Of a DNA stretch of 11,169 nucleotides, positions 1-5,800 are shown in pieces. The notes beneath the pieces are model-generated. The model saw nothing but the letters and a program-made list of their open reading frames with translations, searched no databases and was not told the DNA's origin. Location of the stretch: contig JAZOMF010000089.1 in the NCBI GenBank assembly GCA_045653805.1, positions 1 to 11,169 on the forward strand, read 5' to 3'. A program made the translations under genes and the position numbers. How positions within the stretch are numbered: position 1 is the stretch's first letter; the number at the start of each line of letters is the position of its first letter. This stretch comes from SVTX01 sp045653805. GTDB lineage: Bacteria; Bacillota; Clostridia; Oscillospirales; CAG-272.

Positions 1-94
1 GAGGACGTCGTCCCCTACGGTCTAAAACGATTGCCAATTTGTTTGCCGTAGAAGGTGTTTTAACGATTTCAAATTCGTAGGGGACGACGTCCTC
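1..94. repeat. 19-bp perfect inverted repeat, possible small palindromic element
   Basis: The arms GAGGACGTCGTCCCCTACG (1-19) and its exact reverse complement (76-94) enclose a 56-nt AT-richer loop. The window starts at the first base of the left arm, so the true outer boundary cannot be seen. The arms hold no coding sequence. The CCCCTACG core recurs at 147-154 in the adjoining hairpin-rich DNA. It looks like one of the short palindromic intergenic repeats common in Clostridia genomes; it has no T-tract that would make it a normal terminator. Confidence 0.7.
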
Positions 95-194
95 GGCGTC
101 CCGCTCGTTGAATTTAAATGTTCGTTAACGGAGGCGCAAGCCACTCCCCTACGGCGTATGGTGTCGCCCCTCTCACCGATAAACTTCAATTTAC
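95..194. other. Gene-free, hairpin-rich spacer downstream of dacF
   Basis: This 100-bp stretch lies between the inverted repeat and the dacF stop. It contains a small imperfect hairpin around 129-146 with a GGC-GCAA-GCC core, a GGCG/CGCC pair near 153-168, and another copy of the CCCCTACG core. No T-run follows any of these, so a dacF terminator is not convincing here. I see no gene. Confidence 0.45.
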
Positions 195-1397
195 CTACTT
201 CAACAAAAACCTTCCAAGCATTCTGCGCCAGACCTCACCAAAGCCAATTTTCGTCACCGTATCACTTGCAGTGACAGGAACTCTTCCTATCTCCTTGCCG
301 TCAAGAATAAAGATGACCTCGCCCACCTTATCTCCCTTCTTCAAAGGGGCGCTTACATACTCGGGCAGCTCGACCTTGTACCGGATTTTTCCGACATTTG
401 CCTTCTCGGTCACAAATGAGAATGGCTCGTATTCGAGTGCGACCTTACCCTCAACTCCCCCCATGACATTTATAGGGTCCAGCTCCTTTGGAGTGTGTTT
501 AAAAATCCCGTAATTTGCAAATCCCCAGTTGAGCAAAGAGGTTGCCGCTTGGTTTCTCGTGTCCGAGCTTTCTGCGCCCATAATGACGCAAATAAGGCTA
601 ACACCGTCTCGCTCTGCGGTTGCAGATACACAAAATCCCGCCTTGCTGGTAGACCCCGTTTTAAGGCCCGTGCAACCGTTGTAATACCTAACCAAACGGT
701 TGGTATTGGTCAATCCAAAAAGTCCGTTTCGCACGGTATCCGTCCAAATTGAGCTGTATTCGAGAATTTTCTTGTGCTTTATAAGCTCTCTCGACATAAT
801 GGCAATATCTCTGGCGCTGGTAAGGTGGTTTTTCGCCGTATCGTCAAGCCCGTTGGTGTTTTCAAATGTGGTATTGACCATGCCAAGTTCTCGCGCCTTG
901 TCGTTCATCGCCTTTACGAAAGCCGTCTCGCTCCCCGCCACAAACTCGGCAAGAGCGCAGGCGGCATCATTTGCCGAGGCGATGATAACGCTTTTGAGCA
1001 TATCCTCAACACTCATCTGCTCGCCAACCTCAAGATAGATCTGCGATCCGCCCATCTCTGCCGCGCGCTCGCTTGTGGTAACAATATCGTCAAGTTTTAT
1101 CTTGCCCGCGTCGATGGCTTCCACCACCAAAAGCAGAGTCATTACCTTGGTGACCGATGCGGGGGGAAAAGCCTCATCGGCGTTCTGCTCGTACAAAACG
1201 CACCCGGTATTTGCCTCCATCAAAATAGCACTTTTGCAGTTTAAATTCAACGAATCACGAACAGGCTCCGTGAAATTATCCTGCTGCTCTGCCGACAAGC
1301 TTTTCTCTGCAAATGCAGTTACTGACAAGCAGGAGCAGACGATGATCGGTATAAGTAAAATTACCGCAAGCTTTGTAAAAATCGAATTCATTTTCAT
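195..1397 (-). CDS. dacF: D-alanyl-D-alanine carboxypeptidase, DacF/PBP5 family (400 aa)
   Basis: This is a secreted serine DD-carboxypeptidase (peptidase family S11) that removes the terminal D-Ala from peptidoglycan pentapeptides and so limits cross-linking. Numbered from the ATG at 1397, the protein has a hydrophobic signal peptide with a likely AFA|E cleavage near residue 30. The three penicillin-binding motifs follow: SVTK at about 81-84 (nucleophile Ser81), SAN at 141-143, and KTG at 246-248 in GLKTGSTSKAGFC. A PBP5-type C-terminal beta domain comes next, then a basic amphipathic tail ending WRRMLGRFLLK, the usual membrane-anchoring helix. Length fits the family. An upstream in-frame GTG at 1406 gives 403 aa, but it lies inside the Shine-Dalgarno sequence, so the ATG is preferred. 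The gene follows the DUF5662 gene but is separated from it by a terminator. The symbol is by family; dacA/dacB-like naming is equally possible. Confidence 0.95.
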   Translation of the reverse strand: MKMNSIFTKLAVILLIPIIVCSCLSVTAFAEKSLSAEQQDNFTEPVRDSLNLNCKSAILMEANTGCVLYEQNADEAFPPASVTKVMTLLLVVEAIDAGKIKLDDIVTTSERAAEMGGSQIYLEVGEQMSVEDMLKSVIIASANDAACALAEFVAGSETAFVKAMNDKARELGMVNTTFENTNGLDDTAKNHLTSARDIAIMSRELIKHKKILEYSSIWTDTVRNGLFGLTNTNRLVRYYNGCTGLKTGSTSKAGFCVSATAERDGVSLICVIMGAESSDTRNQAATSLLNWGFANYGIFKHTPKELDPINVMGGVEGKVALEYEPFSFVTEKANVGKIRYKVELPEYVSAPLKKGDKVGEVIFILDGKEIGRVPVTASDTVTKIGFGEVWRRMLGRFLLK

Positions 1398-1402
1398 AAA
1401 AA

Positions 1403-1410
1403 TCACCCCT
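1403..1410 (-). promoter_or_regulatory. Ribosome binding site that fixes the dacF start
   Basis: On the minus strand AGGGGTGA is followed by five bases and ATG at 1397-1395. The alternative GTG start (1406-1404) overlaps this motif and would have no ribosome site of its own, which argues for the ATG. Confidence 0.8.
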
Positions 1411-1494
1411 TTACCTATACTATATTCATATCGGGGGCTATATTATGAATCCACGTTTAAACACACAAATAATAGACCTTTTCCGCTACATAAA

Positions 1495-1528
1495 AAATGA
1501 GTGACCGCGCAATTACGGGCACTCATTT
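1495..1528 (-). terminator. Intrinsic terminator of the DUF5662 gene
   Basis: The inverted repeat ATGAGTG (1497-1503) / CACTCAT (1520-1526) extends inward, after one mismatch, by CCG/CGG around an 8-nt loop, and outward by A-T pairs. On the minus strand the stem runs into six T (1497-1492). It begins about 5 bp after the stop of the DUF5662 gene. It also separates that gene from dacF, which must then use its own promoter in the AT-rich 1398-1490 stretch. I could not pick a convincing -35/-10 pair there. Confidence 0.85.
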
Positions 1529-1532
1529 AGGG

Positions 1533-2069
1533 CTATTTTTTATTCATTTTATTTGCTTTTCTTATGTGCGCAAAGGTCTCCTTCTCTCCCTTTTCGGCGA
1601 GCATGCGGAGCCACTCTTCAAGCTGGTCTGCGGTCTCCGCGTGCATCTTGGCGCGAGCATTTCCACGGAGATAATACTCCAGAGCCGCTGAATCGGTGTA
1701 GTCCTTGCCGCGGTATATTTTGCAAGCCGCAACGCGGTCACAAAACATTTCTGTCACATATCTCTTGGGCATAGGCACAGGCTCATAGCGCTTGCTCTGC
1801 ATATTTATATCGACCCAGTATTCAAAATGGTGCTTGTTGCGCCCCTTGTGGTGCATCCAAGCGAGAGAGTAGCCATAGACCTCCCTCTCCTTTTCGTTGG
1901 GGCTCTTTGTGCCAACATAGTATTTTGCACCGGGGATGAACTCGGTGGGAAAGTATTTTGAAAGGTCATGGAAAAGCCCCTGAAAGCCGATTCCGCACTT
2001 AAAGCAGTGGCGAATAACGGCATGGCGGTGCTTCGTTATGGTTTTAAAATGTTTGATTGGATGTGGCAT
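1533..2069 (-). CDS. DUF5662 family protein, HD-like metal-site pattern (178 aa)
   Basis: This is a soluble protein without signal peptide or membrane segment. The sequence carries the blocks I associate with DUF5662: HFKTITKHRH at residues 7-16, GLFHDLSKYFPTEF at 31-44, SPNEKERE at 56-63, and AWMHHKGRNKHHFEYW at 70-85. The spaced His/Asp residues (H14, H16, H34-D35, H73-H74, H80-H81, D111 in CDRVAA) resemble an HD-type metal-binding site, so a metal-dependent phosphohydrolase activity is a reasonable but untested inference. Biological role is unknown. Translation from ATG 2069 matches the family N-terminus as I recall it, yet no Shine-Dalgarno sequence precedes it. It is a single-gene unit with its own promoter (2111-2139) and terminator (1495-1528), unlinked to the uvr genes except by position. 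Confidence 0.9.
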   Translation of the reverse strand: MPHPIKHFKTITKHRHAVIRHCFKCGIGFQGLFHDLSKYFPTEFIPGAKYYVGTKSPNEKEREVYGYSLAWMHHKGRNKHHFEYWVDINMQSKRYEPVPMPKRYVTEMFCDRVAACKIYRGKDYTDSAALEYYLRGNARAKMHAETADQLEEWLRMLAEKGEKETFAHIRKANKMNKK

Positions 2070-2084
2070 AAGTAAATTAAAAAT

Positions 2085-2103
2085 GGTGTGTTGACGGTGT
2101 GTT
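2085..2103 (-). promoter_or_regulatory. Tandem 8-bp direct repeat just downstream of the DUF5662 transcription start
   Basis: On the plus strand GGTGTGTT occurs twice (2085-2092 and 2096-2103) with a 3-bp gap. The period is 11 bp, about one helical turn. It covers roughly the first 20 bases of the predicted transcript. This could be an operator for a repressor that binds one DNA face, or a chance low-complexity repeat. No regulator is known. Confidence 0.35.
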
Positions 2104-2110
2104 TTTTATT

Positions 2111-2139
2111 ATTATATCACTAAAATCGAGAGATGTCTA
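2111..2139 (-). promoter_or_regulatory. Sigma-A-type promoter of the DUF5662 gene
   Basis: Read on the minus strand, TAGACA (2139-2134; one mismatch to TTGACA), a 17-bp spacer and a perfect TATAAT (2116-2111) form a near-consensus housekeeping promoter. Transcription should start near 2104, giving a leader of about 35 nt before the ATG at 2069. Confidence 0.85.
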
Positions 2140-2161
2140 TATTTTTGTGCAAATTAAAGAA

Positions 2162-2217
2162 TTTTATATGTTCATTTTCTGTCACCAGCGACAGAAAACG
2201 AACCAAAAGAACGCCGC
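2162..2217 (+). repeat. Left terminal inverted repeat of the composite element
   Basis: The arm is itself a hairpin: GTTCATTTTCTGTC (2170-2183) pairs with GACAGAAAACGAAC (2190-2203) with one G-T type mismatch. It is followed by CCAAAAGAACGCCGC. Over the 48 bases 2170-2217 it agrees with the reverse complement of the right arm at 41 positions; differences cluster in the hairpin loop. Confidence 0.75.
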
Positions 2218-2597
2218 ACGGGGGATAGGAGTTAGTTCTAAAAATCCGCACTAAGAATAAAGCATCAAAAAAACAAAGGCGGATTTTTAAAACATCCCCT
2301 CCCCCGTGACCCCCAACCCCGTGGGTTGGTATCGTGAGGGCAAACTTACTACAATAACACACTCATAAATTCAAAACATCTTCCCGTACGCAAATATTGC
2401 TCACATTACAATTCTTCAAATTTAAGTGAGATCACGGCTACAGCTTAAGATTGCCAGGGGAACGCACCAAGAAAGACTGACGAGCCCATCTCGTCGGCGT
2501 AGCCGACAGGAGAGGGGTTTCTTAAGGGGAGAGGATGTTGCAGGTCGAGAAAATGCGGCATGTTCGCTTTTTCTCGTCCAAGACCCTTTCCCCTTGA

Positions 2598-2653
2598 GCG
2601 GCGTTCTTTTGGTTCATTTTCTGCCGACGCGGGCAGAAAATGAACGTATAAAA
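2598..2653 (-). repeat. Right terminal inverted repeat of the composite element
   Basis: This is the inverted copy of the left arm. Its internal hairpin is perfect: GTTCATTTTCTGCC (2612-2625) and GGCAGAAAATGAAC (2632-2645) around a 6-nt loop. GCGGCGTTCTTTTGG precedes it, and outside it GTATAAAA mirrors TTTTATAT of the left arm. Confidence 0.75.
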
Positions 2654-2672
2654 CACATATGAACTTGAAAAC

Positions 2673-2700
2673 AAAAGGCAACGCCGAAGCGTTGCCTTTT
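2673..2700 (-). terminator. Intrinsic terminator of uvrA
   Basis: On the minus strand a 12-bp perfect stem closes on a TTCG loop flanked by C-G, giving GGCAACGC-TTCG-GCGTTGCC. The stem is followed by TTTTGTTTTC. The cUUCGg tetraloop is exceptionally stable. The stem begins 13 bp after the uvrA stop, so it ends the uvr transcription unit. Confidence 0.93.
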
Positions 2701-2713
2701 CTATTCTAAATTA

Positions 2714-5545
2714 TTATCTTTTCAGCCATTTTTTGAGATACTGACCTGTATAAGAGCCTTCAACGAGAGCGACCTCTTCGGGCGTACCCGTGGCAACAAT
2801 TCTTCCGCCGCCGTCACCGCCCTCGGGACCGAGGTCAATGATATAGTCCGCCGACTTGATAACGTCAAGATTATGCTCGATAACGAGGACGGTGTTTCCA
2901 CTGTCACAAAGCTTTTGCAAGACCTCAAGCAGCTTTGCCACGTCTGCGGTGTGCAGACCCGTGGTAGGCTCGTCGAGAATGTAGATGGTCTTGCCCGTAC
3001 TGCGCTTTGAAAGCTCGGTTGCAAGCTTTACTCTCTGCGCTTCGCCGCCCGACAAGGTGGTAGACGACTGACCTATCTTTATATAGCCCAAACCAACGTC
3101 ATAAAGGGTCTGAAGCTTCTTTTTGATCTTGGGGAGTCCATCGAAGAAATAAAGTCCCTCTTCAACCGACATATCAAGTACGTCAAAGATATTTTTACCC
3201 TTATATTTCACTTCAAGAGTGTCGGTGTTGTATCTCTTGCCGTGGCAGACGTCGCACTTGACGTAAACGTCGGGCAGGAAGTGCATTTCGATACATTTCA
3301 CACCGTCGCCCTCGCAGGCTTCACAGCGACCGCCCTTTGTATTAAAGGAAAATCTGCCGGGCAGGTATCCTCTCGCCTTTGCATCCTTGGTGGAGGCAAA
3401 AAGCTCGCGGATGTCGGTGAAAAGTCCGGTATATGTCGCAGGATTAGACCTCGGAGTACGCCCGATGGGGCTCTGGTCGATGCAAATTACCTTGTCAAGG
3501 TTTTGGGTACCCTCAATGCCCTCGCACTTGCCGGGGTAAGCGATTGCGCCGTTTAAATCATGCGCCAGCTTGGGGTAAAGTATGCCGTTGACAAGAGAGG
3601 ACTTTCCGCTACCCGAAACTCCGCTCACGCAAACGAATTTTCCAAGAGGAATGGTCACGTCAATGCCTTTGAGGTTATGCTCTTCCGCACCCTTGACCAT
3701 TAGGAAAAGACCGTTGCCCTCGCGTCTTTCGGAAGGCACGGCAATTCTCTTTCTGCCCGATAGGTACGCACCGGTAATTGAGTCGGGATTTGCCCTGATC
3801 TCCTCGGGTGTGCCCACGGCAATCACCTCGCCGCCGTGGATTCCCGCACCGGGGCCGATGTCAACGATATAGTCGGATTCCTCCATAGTCTCCTCGTCAT
3901 GCTCAACAACAATGACCGTGTTTCCAAGGTCGCGGAGCTTTTTGAGGGTGGCTATAAGCTTGGAATTATCTCTCTGGTGGAGACCGATGCTGGGCTCGTC
4001 AAGGATATAAAGCACACCTACAAGCGACGAGCCAATCTGCGTTGCAAGTCGGATTCTCTGCGCCTCACCACCCGAAAGCGTGCCCGCCTTGCGAGACATT
4101 GTGAGGTAATCAAGTCCAACGCTGACAAGGAAACCAAGTCGCGCGCGGATCTCTTTCAAAATATCGCGTGCTATCGCCTGCTCGGTGTCGCTGAGCTCCA
4201 AAGAGTTGACGAAAGAGAGCGCATTTTCAATAGAAAGCGAGCAAAGCTCATAGATATTAAGTCCTCCAACGGTGACCGCCAGCGACATAGGATTAAGTCT
4301 TTGACCGTTACAATGGGGGCAAGGTGCTTCCTCTACAAACTGCTCATAGTAGTCCGCGCTCATGCCGTACTGCATTCTCTGCTCTATCATGGGGATAAGC
4401 CCCTCAAACTTTGCGCTCTTTTTATGCGCCTCGCCGCCGAAATATCGAACTACGTCATAGGTTTCGTCGCCCGTGCCGTAAAGCAATTTATCGAATGCAT
4501 CCTTGGAGAATTTTTCAATGGGAGTGTCAAGATCGAAGCCGTGTCTCGCGCCAACCGCCGCGAAAAGCGGGCCGTTCCAGCTCTCTTCTTCAAGAGTTTT
4601 GAAGCCGTTTACGTTGATTCCACCCTCCGAAAGGGACAGCTTTTTGTTGGGAATAAGTCTCTCAACCGCAATTCGTCTTGTGTCACCAAGACCCGAGCAA
4701 TGAGGACACGCGCCCTGAGGATTGTTGAATGAAAACATTCTCGGCTCAAGGTCACCGCCAGAAATTCCGTGCTCCTCGCAGGCGTAGGACTGTGAAAAGG
4801 TCAAAATTTCACCCTCTTCATCCCCCCTCGGCACGGTGACTATCATAAGTCTGCCATCGGCAAGGCTCAACGCGCTTTCAACCGAATCAGATAGTCGCGC
4901 TCTGATGCCCTCGCGCATTACAAGACGGTCAACAATGACCTCTATGGAGTGCTTTTTATTCTTATCGAGCTTGATCTCTTCGCTGAGATCGTAAAGGCTT
5001 CCGTCAACGCGGACACGGACGTATCCGCTCTTCTTTGCGCTTTCAAAAACCTTTTCGTGCATACCCTTTTGCGCTCTTATAACGGGCGCGGCGACCAAAA
5101 ATCGCTCTCCCTCGGGCAGCTTCAATATCTTTTCGATTATCTGGTCAACGGTCTGTCGGCGTATCTCCTTGCCGCAGACAGGACAGTGCGGAATACCGAT
5201 TCTCGCGTAAAGCAGACGGAGATAATCGTATATCTCGGTGACCGTTCCCACCGTTGATCGGGGGTTCTTTGACGTAGTTTTCTGGTCTATGGAGATAGAC
5301 GGTGAAAGCCCGTCGATGGAGTCCACGTCGGGCTTGTCCATCTGCCCCAAGAACATTCTCGCATAGCTGGAAAGCGACTCAACGAAGCGGCGGTGACCCT
5401 CAGCGTAGATAGTATCAAACGCCAAGGACGACTTTCCGCTACCCGAAAGTCCCGACAGTACAACAAGCTTGTCTCTCGGTATCTTTACGTCAATATTTTT
5501 CAAATTGTGGACGCGCGCGCCCTTTATGCTAACGTATTTTTCCAT
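2714..5545 (-). CDS. uvrA: Excinuclease ABC subunit A, UvrA (943 aa)
   Basis: UvrA is the DNA damage-sensing ATPase of nucleotide-excision repair. As a dimer it scans DNA, loads UvrB at the lesion, then leaves. The tandem ABC-ATPase layout is complete: Walker A GLSGSGKS at 32-39 and GVSGSGKS at 642-649, signature LSGGEAQR at 490-497 and 831-838, and Walker B ILDEPSIGLH near 514-523 and ILDEPTTGLH near 856-865. Cys pairs lie at C121/C124 and C409/C412. The C-terminal zinc finger is intact (C741, C744, C764, C767). In the first zinc module (C256 to C283) the second ligand position is His259 rather than Cys. Length is typical. The start is the only sensible Met for the MEKYVSIKGARVHNLK N-terminus, but its ribosome site is poor (only GAG at 5554-5552, six bases before ATG) and a GC-rich hairpin lies just upstream. 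It follows uvrB after a 249-bp repeat-rich spacer. Confidence 0.98.
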   Translation of the reverse strand: MEKYVSIKGARVHNLKNIDVKIPRDKLVVLSGLSGSGKSSLAFDTIYAEGHRRFVESLSSYARMFLGQMDKPDVDSIDGLSPSISIDQKTTSKNPRSTVGTVTEIYDYLRLLYARIGIPHCPVCGKEIRRQTVDQIIEKILKLPEGERFLVAAPVIRAQKGMHEKVFESAKKSGYVRVRVDGSLYDLSEEIKLDKNKKHSIEVIVDRLVMREGIRARLSDSVESALSLADGRLMIVTVPRGDEEGEILTFSQSYACEEHGISGGDLEPRMFSFNNPQGACPHCSGLGDTRRIAVERLIPNKKLSLSEGGINVNGFKTLEEESWNGPLFAAVGARHGFDLDTPIEKFSKDAFDKLLYGTGDETYDVVRYFGGEAHKKSAKFEGLIPMIEQRMQYGMSADYYEQFVEEAPCPHCNGQRLNPMSLAVTVGGLNIYELCSLSIENALSFVNSLELSDTEQAIARDILKEIRARLGFLVSVGLDYLTMSRKAGTLSGGEAQRIRLATQIGSSLVGVLYILDEPSIGLHQRDNSKLIATLKKLRDLGNTVIVVEHDEETMEESDYIVDIGPGAGIHGGEVIAVGTPEEIRANPDSITGAYLSGRKRIAVPSERREGNGLFLMVKGAEEHNLKGIDVTIPLGKFVCVSGVSGSGKSSLVNGILYPKLAHDLNGAIAYPGKCEGIEGTQNLDKVICIDQSPIGRTPRSNPATYTGLFTDIRELFASTKDAKARGYLPGRFSFNTKGGRCEACEGDGVKCIEMHFLPDVYVKCDVCHGKRYNTDTLEVKYKGKNIFDVLDMSVEEGLYFFDGLPKIKKKLQTLYDVGLGYIKIGQSSTTLSGGEAQRVKLATELSKRSTGKTIYILDEPTTGLHTADVAKLLEVLQKLCDSGNTVLVIEHNLDVIKSADYIIDLGPEGGDGGGRIVATGTPEEVALVEGSYTGQYLKKWLKR

Positions 5546-5554
5546 TATTTACTC

Positions 5555-5571
5555 GTGGGGATTCTCCCCAC
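5555..5571 (-). promoter_or_regulatory. GC-rich hairpin just upstream of the uvrA start codon
   Basis: A perfect 6-bp stem GTGGGG/CCCCAC (5555-5560/5566-5571) with a 5-nt loop lies 9 bp from the uvrA ATG, next to its weak ribosome site. A second copy of the same arm (5572-5577) could compete for the pairing. A translational role is possible but inferred; the hairpin is equally part of the repeated sequence found here. Confidence 0.35.
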
Positions 5572-5581
5572 ACCCCACAAA

Positions 5582-5604
5582 GAAAACTTTTAGAAAAAGT
5601 TTTC
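5582..5604. repeat. 10-bp inverted repeat in the uvrB-uvrA spacer
   Basis: GAAAACTTTT (5582-5591) and AAAAGTTTTC (5595-5604) form an AT-rich stem with a 3-nt loop. With the neighbouring GTGGGGTGTGGGG block it resembles a repeat seen in many Clostridia intergenic regions (recognition from memory). On the minus strand TTT follows, too little for a confident terminator. Confidence 0.6.
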
Positions 5605-5737
5605 CTTGACCTTTCAAAACTTTCCAAGAAATTTTTACTTAAAACTCAAAACCAACTTGCAACACGGTAGCAGATTTACATAACAGAAAACTCCACCGTT
5701 ACAAAAACTAAACCGTCTGCAACAACATTTATTCTTT

Positions 5738-5800
5738 GGGAAGGTTTTTGCCAAGCTTTTTGCCTAAAAAGCTTGCCGCCGGAGGCTCGCAACCTTACCC
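5738..5800. repeat. Nested palindromic structure overlapping the end of uvrB
   Basis: GGGAAGGTT (5738-5746) pairs with AACCTTACCC (5791-5800), with one bulged base. Inside lie a perfect 9-bp hairpin AAGCTTTTT/AAAAAGCTT (5753-5761/5766-5774) and a GCCGCCGGAGGC patch. The uvrB stop codon (5795-5797) lies within the outer stem. No T-run follows on the minus strand, so it looks like a stable 3'-end structure or processing signal, or an inserted repeat, rather than a canonical terminator. Confidence 0.6.

Larger units (their letters stand above)
2162..2653. repeat. MITE-like composite palindromic element filling the uvrA-DUF5662 gap
   Basis: This non-coding stretch of about 490 bp is bounded by imperfect 56-nt terminal inverted repeats (2162-2217 and 2598-2653). 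The interior is a chain of further stem-loops: CACGGGGGA/TCCCCCGTG (2217-2225/2300-2308) enclosing AAAAATCCGC/GCGGATTTTT (2240-2249/2279-2288); CCAACCC/GGGTTGG (2313-2329); GTCGGC/GCCGAC (2493-2507) inside AAGAAA/TTTCTT; and AAGGGGA/TCCCCTT (2524-2530/2589-2595) enclosing CGAGAAAA/TTTTCTCG (2546-2553/2569-2576). Open frames of about 80 codons on both strands are by-products of the repeats and have no ribosome sites or recognisable domains. No transposase is present, so if mobile it depends on an enzyme supplied elsewhere. Confidence 0.65.

Noticed and set aside
1398..1490. Promoter for dacF, including TATAGT and TAATAT as -10 boxes or a sporulation-type CATA box
   Set aside because: No candidate has an acceptable -35 at the right distance; the best pair (TTGTGT-17-TAATAT) matches only three and four of six bases.
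2313..2329. CCAACCC/GGGTTGG hairpin considered as a terminator
   Set aside because: No T-run follows on either strand and no gene ends nearby; it is part of the composite repeat.
2162..2653. Repeat block considered as a CRISPR array or riboswitch
   Set aside because: There is no regular direct-repeat/spacer spacing. It lies upstream of the DUF5662 promoter, so it is not in that leader, and it is downstream of the uvrA terminator.
2120..2681. Three open frames of about 80 codons (one plus-strand, two minus-strand) between uvrA and the DUF5662 gene
   Set aside because: They overlap on opposite strands, coincide with the inverted repeats, translate to repeat-derived GVLLV(R/H)FL...EN(E/E)-type peptides, and have no ribosome sites.
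3836..4732. 298-codon plus-strand open frame opposite uvrA
   Set aside because: Antisense shadow of a fully motif-complete UvrA; composition is basic and domain-free.
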